A DNA stretch of 64,000 nt, taken from NCBI RefSeq assembly GCF_003751085.1, contig NZ_RJJY01000001.1, forward strand, positions 4,588,001 to 4,652,000, given 5' to 3'. This DNA comes from Micromonospora sp. Llam0. Its GTDB lineage: Bacteria > Actinomycetota > Actinomycetes > Mycobacteriales > Micromonosporaceae. Shown piece by piece: positions 51,719 through 60,687 of the stretch. A program made the translations under genes and the position numbers. Numbering within the stretch: position 1 is the stretch's first letter; the number at the start of each line of letters is the position of its first letter. The notes beneath the pieces are model-generated. The model searched no databases. It was not told where the DNA came from and saw only the letters and a list, made by a program, of their open reading frames with translations.

Positions 51719-53371
51719 TCAGCGGTGGCGGACAGCGTGCAGCACCGCGTCGTGGACGGTCACCCGGTTGCCGTCCGGGTCGGTCGCCGACCGGGGCACC
51801 GTCTCGGCCCGTACGCTGGCCCACTCCTGCGGGTACAGCACCGCCGCCACCTGCTCGGCGGTGAACAGCAGGTCCCGCATCCGGGGCCGGCGCAGCCCCG
51901 GCACGTCCAGGTCGGACGGGTGGTGGCCGACGATCAGCAGGGTGCCGCCGGGGCGTACCGCCGCCGCGAGCCGGCGGTGCAGCATCGCCCGGTCCGGGTC
52001 CGGCAGGTGCATGAACTGGGCGGTGACCAGGTCGAACCGGGCCGTACCCGGATCCCAGGTCCGAAGGTCGGCCGGCTGCCAGGTGAGCCGTTTCGCCACG
52101 TCGTCGCCGGCCGTCGCCGCCTGCTCGGCACCGCGCCGCAGCGCCACCGCCGAGACGTCGACGGCGGTCACCGACCAGCCCTGGCCGGCCAGCCAGATCG
52201 CGTCGGCACCCTCCCCGGCACCGACGTCGCAGGCGGTGCCCGCCGGCAGCCTGTCAACGACGGCGACCAGTTGCGGGTTCGGGTTGCCGCTCCACACCCG
52301 GTCGACGGAGCCGTAGCGTTCGTCCCAGAACACCTGGCTGATCATGGCGGCCACATCCGCCGGCCCGTGGTGCACCGGCAGGCCGGAGTCGTCCTCGCCG
52401 GCGGCGGCGGCCCGGTGCCGGCGTACCGCGTCGGCGGTGTCCTCCTCGGCCAGGTCGCCGTTGACCGCCGCAGCCGCCATCGTGCCGGCCGCAGCCGCCG
52501 CCATCACCTGGGCGAACGGGTTGGTCAGGTTGCCGGCGGCCCAGACTCCCGGCACCGGGGTACGCCCGGTCGGATCCGCCTCGACCTGTTCGGCCATCCC
52601 GCTCGGATGCCTGGTCACCGGCACACCCAGCTTGGTCAGCAGCCGGTCGTCGACCCGCAGCCGGGAGGCGACGGTCACCGCCGACCGGGGCACCACGGTC
52701 CCGTCGGCCAGCCGCACCCCGGTGAGCCGGTCGTCGGTCACCTCCAGCCCGACGACCTCGCCCGGCACCACCCGGACACCACGGGCCGCCAACTGCTCGG
52801 ACTGCTCGTCGGTGAGGTCGACACCGGTGTGGGTGAACAGCACCAGGTCCGAGGTCCACTGCCGGAACAGCTGCACCTGGTGCAGCGCCATCTCGCCGGT
52901 GCCGAGCACGCCGACCGGCTGGTCCCGGATCTCCCATCCGTGGCAGTACGGGCAGTGCAGCACGTCGTGTCCCCAGCGGTCCCGCAGTCCGGGGATGTCG
53001 GGCAGTTCGTCGACCACGCCGGTGGCGAACAGCAGCCGCCGGGCGGCCACCGTACGGCCGTCGGCCAGCCGGACCTCGAATCCGCCGTCGACCCGCTCGA
53101 CCGCCTCCGCCCGGCCGGGCAGCACCACGCCGCCGTACCGTTCGACCTCCTGCCGGCCGGCGGCGACCAGCCCGGCCGGGCTGATGCCGTCGCGGCTGAG
53201 GAAGCCGTGCACGCCGGCCGAGGGCGCGTTGCGGGGTTCACCCGCGTCGATCACGATCACCGCCCGCCGGGCCCGGGCCAGGGTCAGCGCCGCGCTCAAC
53301 CCGGCGGCGCCGCCGCCGATCACCGCCACGGCGACCCGGTACGTGGGTCCCCCCACCTTGCTGTCAGCCAT
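51719..53371 (-). CDS. Fused NAD(P)/FAD disulfide-reductase-like oxidoreductase and SAM methyltransferase
   Basis: 550 residues from ATG 53371 (GGAGGT upstream). The N-terminal 310 residues resemble thioredoxin-reductase-like flavoproteins: AVIGGGAAGLSAALTLARA, LLFATGVVDELPDIPG, HCPYCHGWE (CxxC), GVLGTGEMALHQV, and WAAGNLTNPFAQV. From about 340, a Class I methyltransferase: DVGAGEGADAIWLAGQGWSV, FDLVTAQFMHLP, PGGTLLIVGHH. The pairing recurs in actinobacterial annotation as a bifunctional protein. What it reduces and methylates is unknown. Confidence 0.93.
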   Translation of the reverse strand: MADSKVGGPTYRVAVAVIGGGAAGLSAALTLARARRAVIVIDAGEPRNAPSAGVHGFLSRDGISPAGLVAAGRQEVERYGGVVLPGRAEAVERVDGGFEVRLADGRTVAARRLLFATGVVDELPDIPGLRDRWGHDVLHCPYCHGWEIRDQPVGVLGTGEMALHQVQLFRQWTSDLVLFTHTGVDLTDEQSEQLAARGVRVVPGEVVGLEVTDDRLTGVRLADGTVVPRSAVTVASRLRVDDRLLTKLGVPVTRHPSGMAEQVEADPTGRTPVPGVWAAGNLTNPFAQVMAAAAAGTMAAAAVNGDLAEEDTADAVRRHRAAAAGEDDSGLPVHHGPADVAAMISQVFWDERYGSVDRVWSGNPNPQLVAVVDRLPAGTACDVGAGEGADAIWLAGQGWSVTAVDVSAVALRRGAEQAATAGDDVAKRLTWQPADLRTWDPGTARFDLVTAQFMHLPDPDRAMLHRRLAAAVRPGGTLLIVGHHPSDLDVPGLRRPRMRDLLFTAEQVAAVLYPQEWASVRAETVPRSATDPDGNRVTVHDAVLHAVRHR

Positions 53372-53471
53372 CCTGACCACCTCCGGCACCCACGATCCGC
53401 CGACGCCAGCGTAGCGGCAAACTTCCTTGCCGTTTTGGCAAACGCCGGTGGTCAGCAGGCTCCGAGGAGCT

Positions 53472-54092
53472 TCACCACCGGTCGTGGTGCAGGGCGTCGG
53501 TCACCGGTCGGCGCCGCCGCCAGCCGTGCCGCTCCAGGTCGGGCTCGTCGGCCAGCCGGCTGACCGGCCCGACGCAGAGCCAGGCCACCGGTCGGATGCC
53601 GGCCGGGATGGCGAGCAGGTCCCGCAGGAACGGCTCCCGGTAGAAGGAGACCCAGCCGACCCCGAGACCTTCCGCGGTGGCCGCCAGCCAGAGGTTCTGA
53701 ATGGCCAGGCAGACCGAGTAGAGACCGGCGTCGGCGATGGCGTGCCGGCCGAGCACCGCCGGGCTGCCCCGCTGCGGGTCGTAGGTCACCACGATCGACA
53801 GGGTGGCCTCCCGTACCCCGTCGATCTTGATGTGCGCGAACCGGGCCGCGGCGACCGGGGCGAGGGTCTGCGCGAACGTCCGCCGTTCCTGCTGCACATG
53901 GGCGTGGAAGGCGTCCCGCGTCGCCGGATCGCGGACCAGCACGAAGTCCCACGGCTGGGTGAGGCCGACACTCGGCGCGGCGTGCGCGGCGGTCAGCACC
54001 CGGTGCAGCACCTCGTCCGGCACCGGCGCGCCGGTGAACTCGGCCCGCACGTCGCGGCGCCGATGGATGACGTCGTACAGGTCTATGGGCAT
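53472..54092 (-). CDS. bluB: 5,6-dimethylbenzimidazole synthase (BluB)
   Basis: 206 residues from ATG 54092. Nitroreductase fold with the BluB N-terminal block: RRRDVRAEFTGAPVPDE, AAHAAPSVGLTQPWDFVLV; then VGWVSFYREPFLRDLLAIP and WLCVGPVSR. BluB breaks down FMNH2 with O2 into DMB, the lower ligand of cobalamin. It complements cobD and cobQ in this window, though about 28 kb away. Cytosolic. Confidence 0.93.
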   Translation of the reverse strand: MPIDLYDVIHRRRDVRAEFTGAPVPDEVLHRVLTAAHAAPSVGLTQPWDFVLVRDPATRDAFHAHVQQERRTFAQTLAPVAAARFAHIKIDGVREATLSIVVTYDPQRGSPAVLGRHAIADAGLYSVCLAIQNLWLAATAEGLGVGWVSFYREPFLRDLLAIPAGIRPVAWLCVGPVSRLADEPDLERHGWRRRRPVTDALHHDRW

Positions 54093-54164
54093 CGCGTCCC
54101 ATTGTCCCGCGCCGCGCCGGGAATCCGGTTGCCGGCCGGGGCCCGGCCTGATCGGATGGCGGCC

Positions 54165-54713
54165 ATGCTGGTCAGACGGGAACGAGCCGGCGACGTCGCG
54201 GCGGTCCGGGCGGTGGTGGCGGCAGCCTTCACCCGGCCTGCGGAGCCCGACGACCGGCCGGAGACCGTGACCGAGACGCCGATCGAGGTCCGGCTGCTCG
54301 ACGAGCTCCGCGCCGACCCGGGGTGGATCCCGGCGCTGTCGCTGGTCGCCGTCGACGGCCAGATCGACGCGGGCGAGGTCGTCGGGCACGTGGTCTGCAC
54401 CCGGGGTCAACTCGACGGCCGGCCGGTGCTGGGCCTCGGCCCACTGGCGGTACGCCCGGACCGGCAACGCGCCGGCGTCGGCTCGGCGCTGATGCACGCG
54501 GTGCTCGCCGCCGCCGAAGCCCGCGACGAGACACTCGTCGCGCTGCTCGGCGAACCAGCGTACTACCGCCGGTTCGGGCTGCGGCCAGCCAGCGAGTTCG
54601 GCATCGTCGCGCCCGATCCGCAGTGGGGAGCCTACTTCCAGGCCCGTCCGCTGGGCGGCGCCGCGCCGACGCCGGGCCGGTTCCGCTACGCCGAACCGTT
54701 CGAGCGGCTCTGA
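54165..54713 (+). CDS. GNAT-family N-acetyltransferase
   Basis: 182 residues from ATG 54165. GNAT core: LVRRERAGDVAAVRAVV, VVGHVVCTRGQL, LGPLAVRPDRQRAGVGSALM (acetyl-CoA binding Q/RxxGxG/A), and YYRRFGLRPASEFGI. It resembles the YhbS-like subgroup. Starts divergently from bluB (72-bp gap). Substrate unknown. Confidence 0.92.
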   Translation: MLVRRERAGDVAAVRAVVAAAFTRPAEPDDRPETVTETPIEVRLLDELRADPGWIPALSLVAVDGQIDAGEVVGHVVCTRGQLDGRPVLGLGPLAVRPDRQRAGVGSALMHAVLAAAEARDETLVALLGEPAYYRRFGLRPASEFGIVAPDPQWGAYFQARPLGGAAPTPGRFRYAEPFERL

Positions 54714-54717
54714 CCGC

Positions 54718-56247
54718 TCAGGTGTTCACTGGTCGGCGGGCCACCAGCAGGACGTGGGTGACCGGCCAGTCCATCGGACGACCATCCAGGGTGGACAGGG
54801 ACGCGACCGGGGCGAGCCGGTGGTCGACGATCCAGTCGTTGCGCCACGCGCCGCTCGCCGGGTCGATCTCGAACCCGACGTCGGCCAGCAACGCCTTCCA
54901 GTCGGCGTACTCCAGTCCGCAGAACTGCTCGCGGGTCTCCGACAGCCAGTTGTCCGGGTAGTCCTTGCGGGTGAGGAAGTCCATCGCCGCGCCGAGCGTC
55001 GTCTCGACGACCTCCGGTGCCCCGTCGACCGGCCGATGATCGAACGGGAAGGCGAAGTCGACGGCGAACTGGTCCAGCCGGGCCCGGGTGGACAACCCGC
55101 GCAGGTACGCGGCGACTTCAGCCGGCGGGGCGGCGGCGAGGTCGGTCCGGGGTTGCGCCGGGTTCGCACCGTCGGCCGTCGACAGTCGCAGCCGCACCGG
55201 GCGGTCGGCACCGTCCGGGCCGCAGACATCGCTGTTGATCCACACCCCGCCGGGCACCGTGTGGTCGTAGATGGCCTGCACGAATCGGCGTACGGAGGCC
55301 ATCCGCTCGCCGTACGACCAGATCTCGTGGGTCAACGCGAAGGTCAACGTGCTGTCCACCGAGCGGGGCGCGAAGACCGCCCCGCCCAGCACGTTGCGCT
55401 GGTAGAAGTAGACGTTCGGGTTGCTGAACGTCCCCTGGGCCTTCTTGTGCACGCACTCCTCGAACAGGTGCCGGGCCACCTCGACACCGATCAGGTCGCT
55501 CTCCCGCAGCGCCGGTTCCCGGTCGGCCAGCTCCAGTACCGCGCCGGCACCGCAGCCGATGTCGACGATCCGGCCGGGCCGCACGTACCGGCGTACCGCG
55601 TCCCACTTTCGCCGGGCGGCCTCCGCGAACGCCTCGGCGTAGCTGCGGTAGTCGCGGGTCGCGGTGAGCCCGCCCTCCGCACCGACCACCGGGTCGTCGA
55701 CCACCGACCGGACGTGGCCTTCCAGCCCGTACCGGTCGAAGACGTCGACGCTCGCCGGGTGGGCCAGATCCCGCCAACTGTCGTCGCCGGCGGCCAGCCG
55801 CAGCAGCACGTCCCACGGGCGCGGCGGCGGGTCGACGTCGGCCTCCACCCCGGCCACCGGGAAGCCCAGCCGCCGGTACATCGCCGCCACCTCCGGGGTG
55901 GAGCAGGCCAGCACGGTGTCCGCCGGGGTCAGCTCCAGCCCGGTCACCGCCGCCACGGTCTTCACCGTCACCTCGGCGAACCGGTCGGTGGCCGCGACGT
56001 CGAAGACCGGCGCCACCACCGAGCGCAGCCCGGTCAGGACGCTGAACCGCTCGATCGCGGCCTCCCGCCGGTGGTACGGCACCGGGTTGCGCCGGGTGTT
56101 GCCGTGGTTGGCCGACGTCACCGCCCAGACGACGGTGCACGGCCCGTCGGACGCCGCTGCCTCGCCGGCGGCCAGCCGGCTCAGATAGTCGGCCTGGAAC
56201 CGGGTGAGAACGTGGTGCCGACCGGGAAAGAGCAGGTAGCGGGCCAT
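54718..56247 (-). CDS. Fusion of a nucleotidyltransferase-like domain with a SAM methyltransferase
   Basis: 509 residues from ATG 56247. Residues 1-215: YLLFPGRHHVLTRFQADYL, AVTSANHGNTRRNPVPYHRR, and EVAAMYRRLGFPV resemble cytidylyl/NMN-adenylyltransferase-fold proteins (HxxH-like start, NPxxxxRR), though the first motif is unusual (GRHH). From about 245: RKWDAVRRYVRPGRIVDIGCGAGAVLELA, the class I MT motif, then a long C-terminal region. Function unknown; a link with a nucleotide-activated substrate is only a guess. Convergent with the GNAT gene (4-bp gap). Confidence 0.75.
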   Translation of the reverse strand: MARYLLFPGRHHVLTRFQADYLSRLAAGEAAASDGPCTVVWAVTSANHGNTRRNPVPYHRREAAIERFSVLTGLRSVVAPVFDVAATDRFAEVTVKTVAAVTGLELTPADTVLACSTPEVAAMYRRLGFPVAGVEADVDPPPRPWDVLLRLAAGDDSWRDLAHPASVDVFDRYGLEGHVRSVVDDPVVGAEGGLTATRDYRSYAEAFAEAARRKWDAVRRYVRPGRIVDIGCGAGAVLELADREPALRESDLIGVEVARHLFEECVHKKAQGTFSNPNVYFYQRNVLGGAVFAPRSVDSTLTFALTHEIWSYGERMASVRRFVQAIYDHTVPGGVWINSDVCGPDGADRPVRLRLSTADGANPAQPRTDLAAAPPAEVAAYLRGLSTRARLDQFAVDFAFPFDHRPVDGAPEVVETTLGAAMDFLTRKDYPDNWLSETREQFCGLEYADWKALLADVGFEIDPASGAWRNDWIVDHRLAPVASLSTLDGRPMDWPVTHVLLVARRPVNT

Positions 56248-56343
56248 GGCACGTTGATAGCCTACGGCCGCCGTGACCGGCCGGGCAGGGTCGCCACGGC
56301 CCAGGACCGGGGACGTCGACGCCCCAGGGAGGAGACAGGCACG

Positions 56344-56856
56344 GTGAACGCGAGCGCCCTGCTGGTGGAGACCTTCGACCGGCTGCCCGAGCTGGTCCAC
56401 GCGGCGGTCGACGGGCTGAGCCCGGAGCAGCTGCGCTGGTCACCGGCGTCGGGCACGAACCCGATCGGCTGGCTGGTCTGGCACCTGACCCGGGTCCAGG
56501 ACGACCATCTGGCCGAGGTGATCGGCGAGCCGCAGGTCTGGGTCGGCGACGGCTGGGCGCGCCGGTTCGGCCTGACCGCCGATCCGGCGGACACCGGGTA
56601 CGGGCACAGCGCCGGGCAGGTGGCGGCGGTGGCGCCGGAGAACGCCGCCGCGCTGGTCGACTACTACACGGCGGTCGCCGACCGGACCCGGCGATTTCTG
56701 GTCGGCCTGACCGACGCCGACCTGGACCGGATCGTCGACGAGCGGTGGGACCCGCCGGTCACCCTCGGCGCGCGGCTGGTCAGCGTGGCCAACGACGACC
56801 TGCAGCACGTCGGTCAGGCCGGGTGGCTCCGAGGGCTGCTGAGCGCGACCGGCTGA
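56344..56856 (+). CDS. DinB family protein (mycothiol-dependent type)
   Basis: 170 residues from GTG 56344 with GGAGGAG upstream. Metal-binding His motif: LVWHLTRVQDDHL (first His), and NDDLQHVGQAGWL (last His, near 155). LSPEQLRWSPA is the usual start of DUF664/DinB proteins. These bind a divalent metal and use mycothiol or bacillithiol to modify toxins. Starts about 97 bp from the fusion gene, divergently. Confidence 0.9.
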   Translation: MNASALLVETFDRLPELVHAAVDGLSPEQLRWSPASGTNPIGWLVWHLTRVQDDHLAEVIGEPQVWVGDGWARRFGLTADPADTGYGHSAGQVAAVAPENAAALVDYYTAVADRTRRFLVGLTDADLDRIVDERWDPPVTLGARLVSVANDDLQHVGQAGWLRGLLSATG

Positions 56857-56971
56857 CCGCGACCGGCTACCCTTTTGACACGGTGTGCCGCAATAGGCAT
56901 GCTGTGTCTCCGGCCCGGGGCATGCTCTGTCGCCCCGGCTCGCCGGAGCACCCGTGCAGAGGAGTCCCCTC

Positions 56972-57625
56972 ATGTCCGTGCCAGTGTCGGAGAGCGCCAC
57001 CACGCCGCAGCCCGCGCCGGTTCCGGCTGCCCGGCGCGGCGGCGACGCCGGGGCGTTCCTCCGCGAGTTCCTCCGGTCGCCCACCCGGATCGGTGCGGTC
57101 GCCCCCAGCTCACAGCGGTTGGCCGAGGCGATCACCGCGCCGATTCCGGAACGCGGCGACCCGGTCGTCGTCGAGCTCGGGCCCGGCACCGGCGCCTTCA
57201 CCGGGGTGATCCAGCGGCGGCTCGGCGGCCGGGGTCGGCACCTGGCGATCGAGCTCAGCCCGGCCCTCGCCGACCTGCTGGCCGGCCGGCACCCGCAGGT
57301 CGAGGTGATCGTCGGCAACGCCGCCGACTGCCGGGCCCTGGTGGCCGGGCGGGGCCTGGCCACCGCCGATGTGGTGGTCAGCGGGCTGCCGTGGGTCTCC
57401 TTCCCCCATGATCTGCAGCTGTCCGCCCTCGGCGCGGTGTGCGACGTGCTGGGACCGGACGGGGCGTTCACCACGTTCGCGTACGTGCTGACCGCGCAGA
57501 CCCCGCCGGCCCGTCGGTTCCGGCAACTGCTGCGGGACCGGTTCGAGGAAGTGGTGATGGGGCGTACGGTGCTCGGCAACCTGCCGCCGGCCTTCGTCTA
57601 CCACGCCCGCCGGCCGCGCCGCTGA
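56972..57625 (+). CDS. Class I SAM methyltransferase, phospholipid N-methyltransferase-like (PmtA type)
   Basis: 217 residues from ATG 56972 (GAGGAG upstream). REFLRSPTRIGAVAPSS is the conserved PmtA-like N-terminus, VVVELGPGTGAFT the SAM motif I, and SGLPWVSFPHDLQ the later motif. Such enzymes methylate phospholipid head groups, or in many actinobacteria have no proven substrate. Cytosolic/peripheral. Confidence 0.85.
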   Translation: MSVPVSESATTPQPAPVPAARRGGDAGAFLREFLRSPTRIGAVAPSSQRLAEAITAPIPERGDPVVVELGPGTGAFTGVIQRRLGGRGRHLAIELSPALADLLAGRHPQVEVIVGNAADCRALVAGRGLATADVVVSGLPWVSFPHDLQLSALGAVCDVLGPDGAFTTFAYVLTAQTPPARRFRQLLRDRFEEVVMGRTVLGNLPPAFVYHARRPRR

Positions 57626-57675
57626 CCCTCTTCCCGGCCGCGCCGCTGACCGCTGAACCACTCGCCCGTTGGGCG

Positions 57676-58350
57676 TCAGCCGGACTCGGCGAACCGCTCC
57701 ACGTCGTCGATCCTGCCCAGCACCAGGACGATGTCGCCGTACATCAGCACGGTGTCCGGGGTGGCGTAGGTGAACCTGGCGTCCGGGCCCCGTGCCTCGC
57801 TCTTCACCGCCACCACCGTCACCCCGTACCGGGACCGGACCCGCGACTCGCGCAACGGCACGCTGACCGCGTCCTGCGGCGGAGTCGTCTTGACCATCGC
57901 GAAGTCCCGGTCGACCTCCACGTAGTCCAACAGCCGCCCGGTCAGCAGATGGGCGACCCGCTCGCCCATGTCGTGCTCCGGCAGGATCACGTGATGGGCG
58001 CCGACCCGTTCCAGGATCCGGCCGTGCTGCCGGCTGATCGCCTTCGCCCAGATGTCCGCCACGCCGAGCTCGGCGAGCAGCGAGGTGGCCAGGATGCTGG
58101 CCTGGATGTCGGTGCCGATGCCGACCACCGCCCGGTGGAACTCGTTCACCCCGAGCTGGCGCAGCGCCTCGACGTCGGTGGCGTCGGCGGTGGCCAGGTG
58201 CGGCAACTGCCCGCTGTAGCCCTGGGTGGTCCGGGCATCGCCGTCGATACCGAGCACCTCGGTGCCCCGGTTGTTCAGTTCGACGGCGAGCGCCCCGCCG
58301 AATCGGCCGAGCCCGATCACCACCACCGGTTCGTTGCGTGAGTCAGCCAA
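57676..58350 (-). CDS. KtrA/TrkA-type K+ transport regulatory subunit
   Basis: 224 residues. RCK_N: VVVIGLGRFGGALAVEL, EVLGIDGDA, TDIQASILATSLLAELGV, AKAISRQHGRILERVGAHHVILPE. RCK_C domain (about 140-220). It gates the transporter by binding nucleotide. Overlaps the KtrB gene by 8 bp (58343-58350). Confidence 0.93.
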   Translation of the reverse strand: MADSRNEPVVVIGLGRFGGALAVELNNRGTEVLGIDGDARTTQGYSGQLPHLATADATDVEALRQLGVNEFHRAVVGIGTDIQASILATSLLAELGVADIWAKAISRQHGRILERVGAHHVILPEHDMGERVAHLLTGRLLDYVEVDRDFAMVKTTPPQDAVSVPLRESRVRSRYGVTVVAVKSEARGPDARFTYATPDTVLMYGDIVLVLGRIDDVERFAESG

Positions 58351-59836
58351 CGATGATCCTCTCCTCCGGAAGTTCGTAGCGCCGGCCCCGTTCCCGCAGC
58401 GCGAGTGCCGACGCCACGGTCAACGGCCCGATCCGGCCCATGAACATCAACACGATCAGCAGGACGTCGGCCGCTGGTGGCAGGCCGGCGGTGATGCCGG
58501 TGGACAGCCCGACGGTGCCGAACGCCGAGACGACCTCGAACAGCACCTGGTCGAGCGGGTACCGGGTCATGGCGAGCAGGGTGAAGGTGGCCACCGCCAC
58601 CGCGCCGAGGGACAGCAGCAGCACCGCGAGCGCCTGCCGCTGGTTGCCCTCCGGCACCCGACGGGAGCCGACGTTGACCCGGGTCTCGCCGCGCATCTCG
58701 GCCCACAGCACGAAGGCCAGCAGGCCGACCGTGGTCACCTTGACCCCGCCGGCGGTGCCGGCGCTGCCGCCGCCGATGAACATCAGGATGTCGCTGAGCA
58801 GCAGGCTCTCCGGCCGCATGGCGGCGATGTCCACGCTGTTGAACCCGGCGGTACGGGTCATCACCGAGGCGAAGAAGCCGGCCAGCACCTTGTGCACGCC
58901 GTCGAGTGGGCCGAACGTCGCCGGGTTGCGCAGCTCGACCAGGGTGAAAACGATGGTGCCGAGGGTCAGCAGGCTGGCCGTCAGCACCACGGTGATCCGG
59001 GTCAGCACCGACCAGAGCCGGGGACGGTGCCAGCACCGGAGCAGTTCGAAGACCACCGGGAAGCCGAGTCCACCGACGACAACCGCCAAGGCGACGGTGG
59101 TGGTGATCCAGGGATCGGCGACGAAACGCATCAGGCTGTCGGCGTACAGGGCGAAGCCGGCGTTGTTGAACGCCGAAACCGCGTGGAACACCCCGTGGTA
59201 CGCGGCCCGACCCCACGGGTAGTCGTAGCCGACCGCGAACCGTACGGTCAGCACCACCGCGACCACGAACTCACTGGCCAGGCTGAACAGCACGATGTTG
59301 CGTACCACCCGGCGGACGTCGCGCAGGCTCAGCGTCTTGGTCTCCGCCTGGGCGAGGAACCGGGCCCGCAGGCCGAGCCGGCGGGACAGCAGTACGGTGA
59401 ACAGCGTCGCCAGGGTCATGATGCCCAGTCCGCCGATCTGGATCAGGCCCATGATCACCAGCTGGCCGAACGCCGACCAGTGACCGGCCGTGTCGACCAC
59501 CACCAGCCCGGTCACGCAGACCGCGGAGGTCGCGGTGAACAGGGCGTCGATCAGCGGCGGCGAGGCACCGGACCGGCTCGCCGCCGGCAGCATGAGCAGC
59601 GCCGTACCGAGCGCGATGGCGGCAGCGAACCCGCCGGCGATCACCTGGGCCGGGTGCTGGAACCGGTCGGCGCCGCGCCGCCACATCGGTACCCGCCACC
59701 GGCGGCGCCGGCCGGCCGGCGCGGACCGCCGACCGCCGGGCCGGATGCCGAGCCAGCGCTCGGACCGACGGTCGGCCGAGGTCGCGGCGGGGCCGGTGGC
59801 GGGCCCGTTGCCGCCATCAGGCAGCCTGTCGGGCAT
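58343..59836 (-). CDS. KtrB/TrkH-type K+ uptake transporter
   Basis: 497 residues with four P-loop repeats typical of Trk/Ktr: FTATSAVCVTGLVVVD, GVFHAVSAFNNAGFALY, SVMTRTAGFNSVDIAAM and VVSAFGTVGLSTGIT. The filter glycines follow T/S-AVCVTGL, NNAGF, TAGFN and TVGLS. A basic N-terminal extension (about 1-55) is unusually long; a start at ATG near residue 51 (MWRRGADRFQ) is possible. If the annotated start is right, it overlaps that of the divergent channel gene in the shared CATG. Confidence 0.93.
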   Translation of the reverse strand: MPDRLPDGGNGPATGPAATSADRRSERWLGIRPGGRRSAPAGRRRRWRVPMWRRGADRFQHPAQVIAGGFAAAIALGTALLMLPAASRSGASPPLIDALFTATSAVCVTGLVVVDTAGHWSAFGQLVIMGLIQIGGLGIMTLATLFTVLLSRRLGLRARFLAQAETKTLSLRDVRRVVRNIVLFSLASEFVVAVVLTVRFAVGYDYPWGRAAYHGVFHAVSAFNNAGFALYADSLMRFVADPWITTTVALAVVVGGLGFPVVFELLRCWHRPRLWSVLTRITVVLTASLLTLGTIVFTLVELRNPATFGPLDGVHKVLAGFFASVMTRTAGFNSVDIAAMRPESLLLSDILMFIGGGSAGTAGGVKVTTVGLLAFVLWAEMRGETRVNVGSRRVPEGNQRQALAVLLLSLGAVAVATFTLLAMTRYPLDQVLFEVVSAFGTVGLSTGITAGLPPAADVLLIVLMFMGRIGPLTVASALALRERGRRYELPEERIIVG

Positions 59837-60650
59837 GTCTCTCCAGGATCCGGGGCCCGGCCCCCACCGCGAGGACCGAACCGCCAGGTGGGAGCGCCAG
59901 ACAGCGGCCGGGTTGACCGTACTCGCCGTGGCGTTCCTCGTCGTCTATGCCGCGCCCATTCTCTACCCGCAGATGCCCGCGCGGTGGCGTGCCGTGTGTG
60001 TCGCTGCCAACATCGTGATCTGGGCACTCTTCTGGATCGACTACCTCGTCCGGCTGCGGCTGGCCGGCGACCGGTGGCGGTTCGTCCGCGCCAACCTGTT
60101 CGACCTGATCGTGCTGCTGCTGCCTATTCTCCGGCCGCTGCGGATGCTCCGGCTGGTCACCGCGGTGCTCCTGCTGACCCGGCGCACCGAGGTCTGGGCG
60201 CGTGGCCGGCTGGCGCTCTACGTCGGCTCCACCACGGTGCTGCTGGTGATCGTCTCCGCGCTGGCGGTGCTGGACGCCGAACGCAGCCACCCGGACGGTG
60301 CGATCAACACCTATCCGGACGCGCTGTGGTGGTCGGTGGTCACCATCACCACCGTCGGCTACGGCGACTACTACCCGATCACCAGCACCGGCCGGTTCGT
60401 CGCGTTGGCGCTGATGATCGGCGGTATCGGCCTGATCGGTTTCGTCACCGGATCGCTGGCCAGCTGGATCGTGGAACGCATCTCCGCAGCGGGCGAGGCC
60501 GACGCCGCGAAGTCGCCGGCGACCCGCGCCGACGTCGTCGCGCTCACCGAGGAACTCGCCGCGCTGCGGGCCGAGGTGGCCGGGTTGCGGGCCGACCGCC
60601 GGTCCGGCACCGTGCTGCCCGACCCACGGCCGGCCGACCGGGCCGGTTGA
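59835..60650 (+). CDS. Voltage-gated-type K+ channel (ion channel, 6-TM)
   Basis: 271 residues. Selectivity filter TTVGYGD (about residue 173) in DALWWSVVTITTVGYGDYYP. Six segments: S1 (LTVLAVAFLVVYAA), S2 (ANIVIWALFWIDYLV), S3-S4 (NLFDLIVLLLPILRPLRMLRLV, few Arg), S5 (TTVLLVIVSALAVL), S6 (LALMIGGIGLIGFVTGSL). C-terminal coiled coil (VVALTEELAALRAEVAGLRA). No RCK domain in the protein. ATG 59835 overlaps the KtrB start, so no ordinary leader exists if both starts are right. Confidence 0.92.
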   Translation: MSLQDPGPGPHREDRTARWERQTAAGLTVLAVAFLVVYAAPILYPQMPARWRAVCVAANIVIWALFWIDYLVRLRLAGDRWRFVRANLFDLIVLLLPILRPLRMLRLVTAVLLLTRRTEVWARGRLALYVGSTTVLLVIVSALAVLDAERSHPDGAINTYPDALWWSVVTITTVGYGDYYPITSTGRFVALALMIGGIGLIGFVTGSLASWIVERISAAGEADAAKSPATRADVVALTEELAALRAEVAGLRADRRSGTVLPDPRPADRAG

Positions 60651-60687
60651 CGCCTCGTCGGCGGGCGGCGGCAGTCGGCGGGCAGAG

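Noticed and set aside
47997..51824. A 1275-codon open frame on the minus strand over the metalloprotease
   Set aside because: High-GC antisense read-through: Arg/Gly/Pro-rich, no domain, and opposite a clear signal-peptide metzincin.
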